A stretch of DNA of 64,000 nucleotides from Velocimicrobium porci (GTDB lineage Bacteria > Bacillota > Clostridia > Lachnospirales > Lachnospiraceae), in contig NZ_VUMT01000002.1 of the NCBI RefSeq assembly GCF_009696045.1, positions 164,310 through 228,309 of the forward strand, in the 5' to 3' direction. Shown piece by piece: positions 43,066-54,052 of the stretch (positions within the stretch are counted from its first letter, which is position 1; the number at the start of each line of letters is the position of its first letter). The notes below the pieces were generated by a model. That model was not told the origin of the DNA and made no database searches. It was given only the letters and a program-made list of their open reading frames with translations. Position numbers and translations under genes: made by a program.

Positions 43066-44007
43066 TTAGTCTAAAATCAATTTCGCACTTCCATAAATAC
43101 CTGCATCATTCCCTAAGGTTGCAAGGCAAAATGTTTTATTTTTAAGTGCCATCATAACGTATTTATCATAATACCGCTCAATCGTTTTAATCAGAATATC
43201 CCCTGCTCTTGATACACCTCCGCCAATGACAAATGCTTCCGGGTCAACAACCTGTGCTACCGTACCGAGTGCAAGACCTAAATAATACCCCAGATTTTCA
43301 ACCATTTCCTTTGCAAATTCATCGCCTGCTTTTGCCGCATCAAAAATCATCTTCGCAGACAAATGCTCTGCCTTTTTCAAAACCGTATCTTTATCCGTAT
43401 GTTCCAACGCCTTCTTTGTTTCTCTGACAATACCGGTTGCAGAAGCATATTGTTCAAGACAGCCTCTCTTATCACAATTACAAACTACTGTTTCGGATGG
43501 ATTGACAGTAACATGTCCAATCTCACCAGCAGCTCCATTACTGCCTGTAAGAATCTTTCCATCTGCAATGATTCCTCCACCGACTCCGGTGCCCAGTGTT
43601 ACCATAACAATACTTTTGTATCCTTCGCCGCCGCCTTTCCACATTTCTCCCAAGGCAGCAACATTTGCATCATTGGCAACCTTAATATTCTCAATTCCTG
43701 TCAGCTCTTTCATTTTATCAGCGACTTCAACATTTTCCCAACCCAAATTTACACATTGAATTACCTTTTTTTCATTTACAACAGGTCCTGGAACACCAAT
43801 TCCAATTCCAATTATCTCTTCCATTCCAAGTTTCATCTCAGAAACAGTATGTTGAATTGATAATGCAACATCTTCCAAAATATGGATTCCACTCTCCTCT
43901 TTACGAGTTGGAATCTCCCATTTTTTTTGAATAATTCCTTCTGTTGTAAAAATTCCAATTTTTACAGACGTACCCCCTATATCAACACCAACACAAACCC
44001 TACTCAT
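43066..44007 (-). CDS. glcK: ROK-family glucokinase
   Basis: 313 aa. ATP-binding VDIGGTSVKIGIF (~7-19), substrate loop ANDANVAALGEMWKGGG, and the ROK zinc motif CNCDKRGCLEQYASATG following GEIGHVTVNP. Phosphorylates glucose, feeding PfkA encoded at the end of the same gene run. Between hprK and murB. Confidence 0.92.
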   Translation of the reverse strand: MSRVCVGVDIGGTSVKIGIFTTEGIIQKKWEIPTRKEESGIHILEDVALSIQHTVSEMKLGMEEIIGIGIGVPGPVVNEKKVIQCVNLGWENVEVADKMKELTGIENIKVANDANVAALGEMWKGGGEGYKSIVMVTLGTGVGGGIIADGKILTGSNGAAGEIGHVTVNPSETVVCNCDKRGCLEQYASATGIVRETKKALEHTDKDTVLKKAEHLSAKMIFDAAKAGDEFAKEMVENLGYYLGLALGTVAQVVDPEAFVIGGGVSRAGDILIKTIERYYDKYVMMALKNKTFCLATLGNDAGIYGSAKLILD

Positions 44008-44023
44008 TTTTGTTCTCCTTTCC

Positions 44024-44947
44024 CTATTTATTCATTAAATTATTAGTTACACGGTTATATAGTTCCCTCGCAGCATTATATCCCATCTTTTTCTGTCTAT
44101 AATTAACCGCTGCAGATTCCACAATAATTGCCAGATTTCTCCCAGGACGTATCGGAATTGAATGGCATACAACCCTGTTTCCTAAAAATTCCGTATACTT
44201 TTCTTCCAGCCCTAAACGGTCATATTCTTCATCTTTATTCCACTCTTCCAGTTTAATAACTAAGTCAATACATTGTGTATCCTTTACACTCTCAACACCA
44301 AAAAGTGTCTTTACATCAATAATTCCGATTCCCCGCAATTCAATAAAATGTCTTGTAATATCCGGTGCTGTACCAATTAAAGTATCATCACTTACTTTTT
44401 TTATCTCTACGACGTCATCGGTAACAAGACGATGCCCTCTCTTAATCAGTTCCAGTGCAGCTTCAGACTTACCGATACCGCTCTCTCCCATAATCAGGAC
44501 ACCTTCGCCAAAGACATCTACAAGTACTCCATGAATGGATATTCTAGGAGCCAACTCTACATTCAGCCATCGGATTACTTCTGCCATAAAAGAAGAAGTT
44601 GTTTTTTCTGCACGAAAAACAGGAATTTTCTTTTCATTTGCAATTTTAATAATTTCTTTGTCAGGTTCCAAATTTCTACAATATACAATACACGGAACTC
44701 TTTCGTTCATAATCTGTTCTACTCTTGCAACCTTCTCTGCCTGTTCCATCTGTTGCATATAAGTATACTCTACATTTCCAATTACCTGAATTCGGTTCGA
44801 ATCAAAATGATTAAAGAAACCTGCCAACTGAAGTGCCGGACGATTTACATCCGACTGAGTAATCGCAATTTCTTCAATTTTTACTTCAGGTGTACAATTA
44901 ATAAGCTGCAGTTTATCAACTAATTTTTGTAATTCTACGGTATACAT
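44024..44947 (-). CDS. hprK: HPr kinase/phosphorylase
   Basis: 307 aa. Walker A GESGIGKSEAALELI and the HprK signature from EIRG-like 'ELRGIGIIDVKTLFG', with the catalytic His-Asp region HRLVTDDVVEI. Phosphorylates Ser46 of HPr and Crh in response to fructose-1,6-bisphosphate, linking to the Crh-like protein nearby. Downstream of uvrC. Confidence 0.96.
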   Translation of the reverse strand: MYTVELQKLVDKLQLINCTPEVKIEEIAITQSDVNRPALQLAGFFNHFDSNRIQVIGNVEYTYMQQMEQAEKVARVEQIMNERVPCIVYCRNLEPDKEIIKIANEKKIPVFRAEKTTSSFMAEVIRWLNVELAPRISIHGVLVDVFGEGVLIMGESGIGKSEAALELIKRGHRLVTDDVVEIKKVSDDTLIGTAPDITRHFIELRGIGIIDVKTLFGVESVKDTQCIDLVIKLEEWNKDEEYDRLGLEEKYTEFLGNRVVCHSIPIRPGRNLAIIVESAAVNYRQKKMGYNAARELYNRVTNNLMNK

Positions 44948-45016
44948 AAAACTCCTCCTAACTGCACATGTTTTTTCTCTTATCTTATCATAAATAAATC
45001 AATATCTGCAAATTTT

Positions 45017-46873
45017 TTAGTGAAAAAAACGATACACAGAAATAGCAGCCTTTTCATTCATCGAAGGAACTTCTTTTATCTCTTCCACTGTTGCCTCCCG
45101 AATCCGTTCCAAAGACTTAAAATACTTCATAAGTGCCTTGCGTCTTGTTGCACCAATTCCCTCAATTTCATCTAAAATCGAGTGAACCTGGTTTTTACCA
45201 CGAAGGGAACGATGATATTCAATTGCAAAACGATGGGTTTCATCCTGTATTCTTGTTACCAGCCTGAAACCTTCACTATGGCGGTCAATTGGAAGTTCCT
45301 TATTTTCAAAATAAATTCCTCTCGTCCGATGATTATCATCTTTTACCATACCACATACAGGTATTTGGATATTCAGCTCCTCTAAAACAGAAATTGCAAT
45401 ATTTACCTGACCTTTTCCACCGTCCATCAACAACAAATCCGGAAAACGGCTAAATTTTCCAAGCATTGGATCCTGGTTCTTCTCAAGTAATTCTTTTCTC
45501 TCTTCGATTCCATGAACAAATCTTCTCGTTAAAACCTCTCTCATACTGCCATAATCATCTGCCCCTTTGATTGTCTTAATCCGGAACTTACGATAGTCAT
45601 TTTTCTTTGGTTTTCCATCTTCAAATACGACCATTGAACCAACCGATTCGAAACCATTAATATTTGATATATCAAACGATTCCATTCGAGAAATAGATGG
45701 AAGTCCAAGCAGGTTCTGTAGCTCCCGGACTGCTCCAATTGTTCTTGCCTCTTCCCGTTTTATTTTTTCTGAATCCTGCTGCAAAATTAAAGACGCATTT
45801 TTACAAGCCAATTCAACCAGCCGTTCCTTCTGACCTTTTTTAGGTACACGGAAATATACTTTCTGACCTCTTTTTTCCGAAAGCCATTCTGCTAATACTA
45901 CCTCTTCCTCAATCTCTGAGGGAAGTACAATCTGTTTCGGTATATATGGTGTTCCTGCATAAAACTGTTTTATAAAGGCTGTCAGAATCTCAGCATGGCT
46001 ATCATGTTCAACCTCGTTAAAATGAAAATGCTCACGCCCAATTAATTTCCCTCCACGGATAAAAAACACTTGTATTACCGCTTCCTCTGCCGCCTTCGCA
46101 AAGCCGATAATATCCTTATCATCCTGCTCTTGGCTTGTTATTTTCTGCTTCTGAGCAATTTGCTTTACACTATTTAATAAATCCCGATACTCTGCTGCTA
46201 CTTCAAATTCGTATTTTTCAGAAGCCTCATACATTTTTTCTTCCAACATCTTTAAAACATTACTATAATTACCATTTAAAAATTCCAGTGCATTAGAAAA
46301 AGACTCTCTGTACGTTTCTTTGGAAATATATCCCTGACAGGGAGCCTTACATTGCTTAATATGATAATTAAGACATGGCCGCTCCTTGCCAATATCTCTT
46401 GGCAAGTTGCGATTACATGTCCTGATATGATAAATTTTTTGCATGAGCAGAAGTGTATCCTTAATTGCACCCGCACTTGTATAAGGTCCAAAATATTTCG
46501 CCTTGTCTTTTTTCATTTCCCTTGCAAATAATAATCTTGGATATTCCTCATGTATGGTTGCTTTGATATAAGGATAACTCTTATCGTCCATTAACATCGT
46601 ATTATACTTAGGACGATATTCTTTTATTAAATTACACTCTAATACAAGAGCTTCCAGCTCGGAGTCTGTTATAATATATTCAAAACGATGAATATGTTCA
46701 ATCATTCGTGCAATTTTAGGCGTAACATTTCTACTTGGCTGAAAGTACTGACGCACACGGTTTTTTAAACTTACTGCCTTTCCAACGTAAATAATTGTAT
46801 CTTTTTCATCATGCATAAGATATACACCTGGTTTTGCAGGTAATTTCTTTAATTCTTCTTCTATATTAAACAT
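45017..46873 (-). CDS. uvrC: Excinuclease ABC subunit C
   Basis: 618 aa, full length. GIY-YIG nuclease at the N terminus ([20 protein letters not shown]), Cys/Asp UvrB-binding UVR segment (~200-235), and the RNase H-like endonuclease with [21 protein letters not shown] and [12 protein letters not shown]-terminal helix-hairpin-helix ends [12 protein letters not shown]. Nucleotide excision repair. Between pyrG and hprK. Confidence 0.96.
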   Translation of the reverse strand: MFNIEEELKKLPAKPGVYLMHDEKDTIIYVGKAVSLKNRVRQYFQPSRNVTPKIARMIEHIHRFEYIITDSELEALVLECNLIKEYRPKYNTMLMDDKSYPYIKATIHEEYPRLLFAREMKKDKAKYFGPYTSAGAIKDTLLLMQKIYHIRTCNRNLPRDIGKERPCLNYHIKQCKAPCQGYISKETYRESFSNALEFLNGNYSNVLKMLEEKMYEASEKYEFEVAAEYRDLLNSVKQIAQKQKITSQEQDDKDIIGFAKAAEEAVIQVFFIRGGKLIGREHFHFNEVEHDSHAEILTAFIKQFYAGTPYIPKQIVLPSEIEEEVVLAEWLSEKRGQKVYFRVPKKGQKERLVELACKNASLILQQDSEKIKREEARTIGAVRELQNLLGLPSISRMESFDISNINGFESVGSMVVFEDGKPKKNDYRKFRIKTIKGADDYGSMREVLTRRFVHGIEERKELLEKNQDPMLGKFSRFPDLLLMDGGKGQVNIAISVLEELNIQIPVCGMVKDDNHRTRGIYFENKELPIDRHSEGFRLVTRIQDETHRFAIEYHRSLRGKNQVHSILDEIEGIGATRRKALMKYFKSLERIREATVEEIKEVPSMNEKAAISVYRFFH

Positions 46874-46902
46874 CGAATCCTCCTTGCCGGAATGCTGTCT
46901 TC

Positions 46903-48507
46903 TTATTTTCCGGCTTTCAATGCAGCCCCAATAAATCCTTTAAATAATGGATGAGGGCGATTTGGTCTGGATTTAAATTCAGGATGAGCCTGAGTAGCTA
47001 TAAACCAAGGATGCTCCGGTAATTCTATCATCTCAACAATTCTTCCATCTGGAGATAATCCGGAAAGTTTCATGCCAGACTTAATCAGTTCCTCTCTGTA
47101 ATAATTGTTTACTTCATATCGATGTCTATGTCTTTCCTCAATATTTTCTGTTCCATATACTTCATATGCTTTGCTATCTTTAGCCAATACGCAAGGATAT
47201 GCCCCTAAACGTAATGTTCCTCCTATATCTTCAATACCATCTTGTTCTGGCATTAAATGAATGACAGGATGAGTTGTAGATGGATCAAGCTCTGCACTGT
47301 GAGCATCTTTATATCCTATTACATTTCTTGCAAATTCAACGATTGCAAGCTGCATACCAAGACATAATCCTAAGAAAGGAATCTTATGTTCTCTTGCATA
47401 TTTGATTGCAACAATTTTTCCTTCAATTCCACGATGTCCAAATCCACCTGGAACTAAAATTCCGCTTACGTCAGAAAGAAGCTCATCTGCATTCTCATTT
47501 GTCAAAGTTTCAGAAGGAATCCATTTTATATTTACTTTCGCATTATGGGCAACTGCTCCATGCTTTAATGCTTCCACTACACTGATATAAGCATCATGAA
47601 GTGCTGTATATTTACCAACTAAAGCAACTGTTGTTTCTTTTTCCGGATTCTTTAAAGCATGTACCATTTCTTCCCATTCTTTTAAATCAGGTTCCGGACA
47701 ATCCAGATTAAGACACTTACAAGCTACATCAGCTAAATGTTCTTTTTCCATAGCAAGTGGTGCTTCATATAATGTTTCCACATCGAGATTTTGTAACACA
47801 TGGTCACTTGGAACATTACAGAATAAAGCAATTTTATCTTTGATACCATCTTCCATTGGAATCTCAGTACGACATACAATAATATCCGGCTGAATCCCCA
47901 TTCCCTGTAATTCCTTTACACTGGCTTGTGTAGGTTTTGTTTTCATTTCACCGGAAGCTTTAATATATGGTAATAATGTGACGTGAATTAAAATTGCATT
48001 TTCTCTTCCGATATCATGCTGAAATTGACGAATTGATTCTAAAAATGGCTGACTTTCAATATCACCAACAGTTCCACCAACCTCGATAATTGCAATCTTT
48101 GTATCATCGCATCCGTCATTGCGATAAAAACGTTCTTTAATTTCATTTGTAATATGAGGAATTACCTGCACGGTTCCTCCACCAAAGTCTCCTCTTCTTT
48201 CTTTTGACAATACAGACCAATATACTTTTCCGGTCGTAACATTTGACTGTTTTGTCAGACTCTCATCGATGAAACGTTCATAATGCCCAAGGTCTAAGTC
48301 TGTCTCCGCACCATCATCAGTTACAAATACTTCACCATGCTGAATAGGATTCATAGTTCCCGGATCAATATTGATATATGGGTCGAATTTTTGCATAGTT
48401 ACACTATACCCACGCATTTTCAAAAGTCTTCCCAACGATGCAGCGGTAATTCCCTTTCCCAAACCTGAAACTACTCCGCCTGTGACGAATACATATTTGA
48501 CAGCCAT
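46903..48507 (-). CDS. pyrG: CTP synthase
   Basis: 534 aa. N-terminal synthetase domain ([50 protein letters not shown]) and a C-terminal glutaminase with the catalytic Cys in LGLCLGMQ and the His/Glu at AQAHPEF equivalent ([11 protein letters not shown]). Amination of UTP to CTP. First gene of the long minus-strand run; divergent from ftsH. Confidence 0.97.
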   Translation of the reverse strand: MAVKYVFVTGGVVSGLGKGITAASLGRLLKMRGYSVTMQKFDPYINIDPGTMNPIQHGEVFVTDDGAETDLDLGHYERFIDESLTKQSNVTTGKVYWSVLSKERRGDFGGGTVQVIPHITNEIKERFYRNDGCDDTKIAIIEVGGTVGDIESQPFLESIRQFQHDIGRENAILIHVTLLPYIKASGEMKTKPTQASVKELQGMGIQPDIIVCRTEIPMEDGIKDKIALFCNVPSDHVLQNLDVETLYEAPLAMEKEHLADVACKCLNLDCPEPDLKEWEEMVHALKNPEKETTVALVGKYTALHDAYISVVEALKHGAVAHNAKVNIKWIPSETLTNENADELLSDVSGILVPGGFGHRGIEGKIVAIKYAREHKIPFLGLCLGMQLAIVEFARNVIGYKDAHSAELDPSTTHPVIHLMPEQDGIEDIGGTLRLGAYPCVLAKDSKAYEVYGTENIEERHRHRYEVNNYYREELIKSGMKLSGLSPDGRIVEMIELPEHPWFIATQAHPEFKSRPNRPHPLFKGFIGAALKAGK

Positions 48508-48681
48508 ACTAAAAATATCCTCCTTTTATAAGTATTACTACTAAAATTAATCATAAATATCCATTAAATAATAATTATAAAGCATCTACCGGCAAAAATC
48601 CAGCACTATTTTTTATTATGTCAAAAACAAACAAATCTATAGCCACAAACGATATTGTTTTATTAAAAAAATGTAAACCTC

Positions 48682-48710
48682 TTGATTTTAAAAACCGTTT
48701 AAATTAAAAT
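48682..48710 (+). promoter_or_regulatory. ftsH promoter
   Basis: TTGATT (48682-48687), 17-bp spacer, TAAAAT (48705-48710), about 34 bases before the start codon. Confidence 0.6.
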
Positions 48711-48743
48711 GAGTAGGAAGTAGAGCTAAAAAGGAGGTTAGGT

Positions 48744-50660
48744 ATGGATAATAATTTTAATAAAGGTAATCAAAATAAAAACGGAAATAAAAAAAATAAC
48801 AACAGATCAGGCATTATCATTTCTTTAATTGCAGCACTTTGTATGTTTGCTATGTTTACTGTAATGACAAATCAGCTCAAAGAAAGTTCACATAAAGAAA
48901 TCACCTACAATAAATTTTTAAAAATGCTGGATAATGGTGAGGTTAAGTCCGTTGAATTAAAATCAAATCAGATTGATATTACTCCAATATCACAAGACAC
49001 CGGATACTATAAAATATCTTATTATACCGGATATGCAGAGTCAATTGATGCTCTTTCCAAACGTCTTTTAGACGCAGGTGTAGAAATTAAACCGGAAGTA
49101 CAAGATACCGGCACTAGTATTTTAGATTTCTTCTTAGTTTATATTTTTCCACTGTTACTTGTGTGGGTAATCATCTGGTTCGGTTTCCGCATGATTACAA
49201 AGAATAGCGGTGGCATGATGGGCGTAGGTAAAAGTACGGCTAAGATGTACGTTCAAAAAGAAACTGGTGTAACATTTAAAGATGTTGCGGGCCAAGAGGA
49301 AGCAAAAGAATCCATGTATGAACTGGTAGATTTTCTTCACAGTCCGGGCAAATATACCAAAATCGGCGCAAAGCTTCCTAAGGGAGCTCTTTTAGTCGGA
49401 CCTCCCGGAACAGGAAAAACACTGCTTGCTAAAGCAGTTGCTGGAGAAGCACAGGTTCCATTTTTCTCTTTATCAGGTTCTGACTTTGTAGAGATGTTCG
49501 TTGGTGTTGGTGCTTCACGTGTCCGTGACTTATTTAAACAGGCTCAGCAAATGGCTCCTTGTATTATTTTTATCGATGAAATTGATGCTATTGGTAAGAG
49601 CCGTGACAGTCGTTACGGTGGAGGCAATGATGAACGTGAACAGACACTAAATCAGCTGCTTGCAGAAATGGATGGATTCGATACTTCAAAAGGTCTTGTC
49701 ATTCTAGGTGCAACAAACCGTCCGGAAGTACTTGATAAAGCCCTTCTCCGTCCCGGTCGTTTTGACAGAAGAATCATTGTTGAAAAACCGGATTTAAAGG
49801 GTCGTGTTGATATTTTAAAAGTTCATGCAAAAGATGTTATGATGGATGATACCGTTGACCTTGATGCAATTGCTCTTGCAACTTCGGGTGCAGTTGGTTC
49901 TGACCTTGCTAACATGATTAATGAAGCTGCCATCATGGCTGTTAAAGATAATCGAAATGCGGTCTCTCAGGCTGATTTATTCGAAGCTGTCGAAGTTGTC
50001 ATCGCCGGTAAAGAAAAAAAAGACCGAATTTTAAGTCCGGAAGAAAAGAAAATTGTTGCATACCATGAAATTGGTCACGCATTAATCGCTGCTCTTCAAA
50101 AGGATGCAGAACCTGTCCAGAAAATTACAATCGTTCCCAGAACAATGGGTTCTCTCGGTTATGTAATGCAGGTTCCTGAAGAAGAAAAATATTTGATGAG
50201 TAAGAAAGAGTTAATTGCCGACATCATTACTTTCTGTGGTGGTCGTGCTGCTGAACAGATTGTATTTGATTCTGTTACAACTGGTGCTTCAAACGATATT
50301 GAAAAAGCAACGAAAATGGCCCGTGCAATGGTAACTCAATATGGTATGTCCGATAAATTTGGACTAATTGGCTTGGAATCAATTGAAAATCAATACTTAG
50401 ATGGGCGTGCTGTCCTAAACTGTGGTGATGACACTGCTGCCCAAATTGATAAGGAAGTAATGCGTATTCTAAAAGAATGTTACGAAAAAGCAGAAAGTAT
50501 GTTAAGTGAAAATCGTGACGTTATGGATAAACTTGCTGCTTTTCTCGTTGAAAAAGAAACAATTACCGGTAAAGAATTCATGAAAATTCTTCATGAAGTA
50601 AAGGGAATCCCGGAAAATGATAATGATGAAAATAATGAAAATGAACAGAGCGAAAAATAA
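48744..50660 (+). CDS. ftsH: ATP-dependent zinc metalloprotease FtsH
   Basis: 638 aa. Two membrane helices (~24-42 and ~120-145) flank a short outer domain. AAA module: Walker A GPPGTGKT, Walker [12 protein letters not shown], and second region of homology [20 protein letters not shown]. The protease has HEIGH with zinc-binding His residues and a distal Asp. Membrane quality control. The last ~15 residues are acidic ([12 protein letters not shown]). AGGAGG precedes the ATG. Confidence 0.97.
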   Translation: MDNNFNKGNQNKNGNKKNNNRSGIIISLIAALCMFAMFTVMTNQLKESSHKEITYNKFLKMLDNGEVKSVELKSNQIDITPISQDTGYYKISYYTGYAESIDALSKRLLDAGVEIKPEVQDTGTSILDFFLVYIFPLLLVWVIIWFGFRMITKNSGGMMGVGKSTAKMYVQKETGVTFKDVAGQEEAKESMYELVDFLHSPGKYTKIGAKLPKGALLVGPPGTGKTLLAKAVAGEAQVPFFSLSGSDFVEMFVGVGASRVRDLFKQAQQMAPCIIFIDEIDAIGKSRDSRYGGGNDEREQTLNQLLAEMDGFDTSKGLVILGATNRPEVLDKALLRPGRFDRRIIVEKPDLKGRVDILKVHAKDVMMDDTVDLDAIALATSGAVGSDLANMINEAAIMAVKDNRNAVSQADLFEAVEVVIAGKEKKDRILSPEEKKIVAYHEIGHALIAALQKDAEPVQKITIVPRTMGSLGYVMQVPEEEKYLMSKKELIADIITFCGGRAAEQIVFDSVTTGASNDIEKATKMARAMVTQYGMSDKFGLIGLESIENQYLDGRAVLNCGDDTAAQIDKEVMRILKECYEKAESMLSENRDVMDKLAAFLVEKETITGKEFMKILHEVKGIPENDNDENNENEQSEK

Positions 50661-50688
50661 GTCTGCTTTTTAGCAGGCTTATTTTTTT
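50656..50688 (+). terminator. Terminator after ftsH
   Basis: Stem AATAAGTCTGC / GCAGGCTTATT, 6-base loop, then a T run; starts inside the last codons. Confidence 0.85.
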
Positions 50689-50780
50689 ACAGCAACGCTA
50701 ACTTTTTATTTGTTCTTTTCATACAAATATGATAACATAAAAAGGCAGTTTTTTACTGTAAAAAATGATTGGAGGATTTT

Positions 50781-52103
50781 ATGGAGAACTTATCACAAAA
50801 AAACAAACTATTAATCGGATTAACTTTATTTTCCATGTTTTTTGGGGCCGGAAACTTAATTTTTCCACCATTTTTAGGTGCACAGGCCGGAACTCATGTT
50901 TGGACCGCTTTTATCGGTTTTGCAATCAGTGCAATTGGCTTCCCAATATTAGGAGTAATATCTGTTGCCAAATCTCAAGGATTAAGCAACCTTGCAAACC
51001 GGGTCCACCCATATTTTTCTTCTTTTTTTACATTGTTAATATACCTTTCAATTGGACCTTGTCTTGCAATTCCCCGTACCGCAAGCACTTCCTTTGAAAT
51101 GGCAGTAACTCCTTTTTTCGGGAATGACCTTCCTTTTTACATACCACTCCTTTATTCTGTTATTTTCTTTTTTATTGCCTTGCTCCTTGCATGGAAACCT
51201 GAAAATTTAACAGATAAATTAGGAAAAATAACAACCCCTTGTCTGCTTACTTTAATTTTAATTATTGTAATAGGATGTCTTCTAAAACCAATTGGAGGCT
51301 ATGGAAATGTTCAGGGTGTTTACCAAAACCGCTCTATTGCACAAGGCTTTTTAGATGGTTATCAAACAATGGATACCATTGCAGCCCTTAATTTTGGAAT
51401 TATTATTTCCATGAATATCAAAACAATGGGAGTAAAAAAAGAACAGACATTAATCAAAGAAACTATGTATTCCGGTGTTATTGCAGGAATTCTTCTGTTA
51501 ATTGTATATGGCGGTTTGGCACATGTCGGCGCAATATCAGGCGGAGCTTTCGAACATTCTACTAATGGTGCACAAACATTAACTAATATGGTATCTTATC
51601 TTTTTGGTGATTTAGGAACCCTGATTCTTGCACTTATATTTGTACTTGCCTGCATGAATACCTGCGTTGGATTATTTTGCTGTTGTAGCGAATATTTCCA
51701 CACAATACTTCCGAAAATCTCCTATCACGCATGGGTATGTTTTTTCGCACTTATTAGTACAATTATATCAAATGCAGGTTTAAATAAGATACTGGAATTT
51801 TCCGTTCCCGTTCTGAATACTATTTACCCAATTGCAATTGTTTTAATCATTCTTTCTTTTTTACCAAATTGGTTTCAAAAAAGAAAAATTATATACAAAA
51901 TTACAATTGGATTTACTACATTTGTAAGTATTATTAATGTATTAGAACAAAAAGATATTATTATTCCTACTCTTACACCACTTATTACCCGACTGCCATT
52001 TTATCAGGCAGGATTTGCATGGCTTTTGCCGGCAATCACCGGAATAGTCGTTGGAATACTTTTAGATTTTCTTATTTCAGTCAATATCCAGAAAACAAAA
52101 TAA
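50781..52103 (+). CDS. brnQ: Branched-chain amino acid transporter (BrnQ/LivCS family)
   Basis: 440 aa with about 12 membrane segments. The N terminus has LFSMFFGAGNLIFPPFLGAQAG, a strong LivCS signature. It is a Na+ or H+ coupled carrier for Leu, Ile and Val. I chose the ATG at 50781; GGAGG lies seven bases before it and a TTG start at 50769 would include that site. Single-gene unit with strong terminator. Confidence 0.93.
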   Translation: MENLSQKNKLLIGLTLFSMFFGAGNLIFPPFLGAQAGTHVWTAFIGFAISAIGFPILGVISVAKSQGLSNLANRVHPYFSSFFTLLIYLSIGPCLAIPRTASTSFEMAVTPFFGNDLPFYIPLLYSVIFFFIALLLAWKPENLTDKLGKITTPCLLTLILIIVIGCLLKPIGGYGNVQGVYQNRSIAQGFLDGYQTMDTIAALNFGIIISMNIKTMGVKKEQTLIKETMYSGVIAGILLLIVYGGLAHVGAISGGAFEHSTNGAQTLTNMVSYLFGDLGTLILALIFVLACMNTCVGLFCCCSEYFHTILPKISYHAWVCFFALISTIISNAGLNKILEFSVPVLNTIYPIAIVLIILSFLPNWFQKRKIIYKITIGFTTFVSIINVLEQKDIIIPTLTPLITRLPFYQAGFAWLLPAITGIVVGILLDFLISVNIQKTK

Positions 52104-52124
52104 ATTTAAAATAAGCTTCTAACT

Positions 52125-52168
52125 AAAATAATCATGAGGATATACATTTAATTCCTCATGATTATTTT
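52125..52168. terminator. Bidirectional terminator between brnQ and the M18 gene
   Basis: Perfect 16-bp stem (AAAATAATCATGAGGA and its complement) with 12-base loop; T runs on both strands suit the two converging genes. Confidence 0.88.
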
Positions 52169-52199
52169 TTAAGTAACACTTTTCTAATTATAATAAATT

Positions 52200-53582
52200 T
52201 TATGCTTCTTTTAAGAATGCCACATATCCTTTTTTCGCCTCATATACGTCAACTTTACTTGTTATTTCCCAAGGTGCATGCATATTCAATACAGCAACAC
52301 CGCTATCAATAACCTCCATACCGTATTGAGCCAATATGTAGGCGATTGTACCACCGCCACCTTGGTCTACTTTTCCAAGCTCAGCAGTCTGGAATACTAC
52401 ACCATTATTTTCCATAATCGAACGAATCTGACCAACATACTCTGCATTAGCATCATTAGAGCCGGACTTACCTCTTGCTCCGGTATATTTATTAAATACA
52501 ATTCCTTTACCAAAGAATGCAGAGTTTCTCTTGTCAAATGCAGATGCAAATAATGGATCAAATGCTGCACTTACGTCTGAAGAAAGCATTTTACTGTCAG
52601 CAAGACATCTTCTCAATTTAAGATCTGAATACTCTTCAACTGCTGCCATAATCTCTGCAATTGTGTTTTCAAAGAAACGAGAATGCATACCCGTTGCACC
52701 AACACTTCCAATTTCCTCTTTATCAACCAATACACAGCAGGTAGTCTTCTCCACTTGTTCTACCTCTAACATTGCAACAAGAGAAGTATACGCACATACT
52801 CTGTCATCCTGACCATATGCCATTATCATACTGGAATCAATTCCTGATTCTCTTGCCTTACCAGCTGGAACAACTTCCAATTCAGCAGATACAAAGTCCG
52901 CTTCTTCCATTTGATATTTCTCTTTCAACAATTTAAGTATATTTGCTTTAACAGAGTCTTTTTCCTCTCCTTTTAAAGGCTTGCTTCCAAATAAGATGTC
53001 CATTGCTTCGCCTTCAATTACTTTATTTGCTTTCTTATCTAACTGATCTCCGGCAAGATGTACAAGAAGGTCTGTTATGCAAAGAACAGGATCTGTTTCC
53101 TCTTCCCCAATCACAACATTCACAGCCGTACCATCTTTTTTTACAACAACTCCATGAATTGCCAATGGAATTGTAACCCATTGGTATTTTTTAATTCCAC
53201 CATAATAATGTGTATCTAAATATGCAAAACCTTCTTCTTCATATAAAGGATTTTGTTTAATATCCAGTCTAGGAGAATCGATATGTGCACCTAAAATGTT
53301 CATTCCTTCTTCCATTGGCTTTGTACCAATATTTACACAGATAATTGATTTATTCATTCCTACGGCATACACTTTATCCCCTGCTTTTAAGGCCTTCTTC
53401 TGACTTAAAATTTCTTTTAAGTCAACATAACCTGCTTCCTTTGCAATTCGAACTGATTCATTTACACATTCTCTTTCTGTCTTTCCCTTATCCAAGAAAT
53501 CTCTATAACTCTTATTCAAGCTTTCCAATTCTTTTAATTCTGCTTCATTATAACGATTCCATCCAATAGTTCCAAGTTCCAT
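52200..53582 (-). CDS. M18-family aminopeptidase
   Basis: 460 aa, full length for M18. Metal ligands appear in GAHIDSPRLD (His, Asp), VDKEEIGSVGATG (catalytic Glu pair) and MHAPWEITSKVDVY (last His). Also YGGIKKYQW and GSNDANAEYVGQ. Cuts N-terminal residues from peptides in the cytoplasm. Stands before lspA. Confidence 0.93.
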   Translation of the reverse strand: MELGTIGWNRYNEAELKELESLNKSYRDFLDKGKTERECVNESVRIAKEAGYVDLKEILSQKKALKAGDKVYAVGMNKSIICVNIGTKPMEEGMNILGAHIDSPRLDIKQNPLYEEEGFAYLDTHYYGGIKKYQWVTIPLAIHGVVVKKDGTAVNVVIGEEETDPVLCITDLLVHLAGDQLDKKANKVIEGEAMDILFGSKPLKGEEKDSVKANILKLLKEKYQMEEADFVSAELEVVPAGKARESGIDSSMIMAYGQDDRVCAYTSLVAMLEVEQVEKTTCCVLVDKEEIGSVGATGMHSRFFENTIAEIMAAVEEYSDLKLRRCLADSKMLSSDVSAAFDPLFASAFDKRNSAFFGKGIVFNKYTGARGKSGSNDANAEYVGQIRSIMENNGVVFQTAELGKVDQGGGGTIAYILAQYGMEVIDSGVAVLNMHAPWEITSKVDVYEAKKGYVAFLKEA

Positions 53583-53596
53583 TTGTCATTCTCCCT

Positions 53597-54052
53597 TCAC
53601 TTTTCTTTCTTCATTAATGAACCTAGCATGGTTAAAGCCCCACCAATAAAAATACACCAATCTGACAAGTTAAAAATCACTCGATTCCAAGGCTTCTTTT
53701 GAATAATAAAATAATCTACTACATATCCTCTCTTAATCCTATCATACAAATTACTCAATGCCCCTCCTGTAATGACAGACAGCCCCAGCTTATATATCCG
53801 GTGGCTGTCTTTAACAAAACTTTGTCCCAATAAGGTTAGCACACCACCAAATGCAATGCAAGAAGTAATTAATACTCCCTGCGGATTTTCCTGTTTCCAG
53901 TTGAAAACAGCACCTCTATTATGATGCTTTGTGAGAAGCACGGTTCCGTTTAAAATCTCTTCTCTTTTCCCTTCTTCTTTTTCTTTTTCAATGTATTGCT
54001 TAATCTTTTCATCACCGATAAAAATTCCTGCAATTGCAAGTAAACATTTCAT
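53597..54052 (-). CDS. lspA: Signal peptidase II (lipoprotein signal peptidase)
   Basis: About 151 aa with four membrane segments. HHNRGAVFNW matches the conserved N-x-G-A-x-F block, and GGALSNLYDRIKRGYVVDY followed by FNLSDWCIFIGG gives the two catalytic Asp residues. The N-terminal segment is less hydrophobic than usual (DEKIKQYIEKEKEEGKRE). ATG at 54052 shares one base with the upstream stop (TAATG) and has GGAGG nearby. Cleaves lipoprotein precursors, such as the MglB and LanI proteins of this window. Confidence 0.85.
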   Translation of the reverse strand: MKCLLAIAGIFIGDEKIKQYIEKEKEEGKREEILNGTVLLTKHHNRGAVFNWKQENPQGVLITSCIAFGGVLTLLGQSFVKDSHRIYKLGLSVITGGALSNLYDRIKRGYVVDYFIIQKKPWNRVIFNLSDWCIFIGGALTMLGSLMKKEK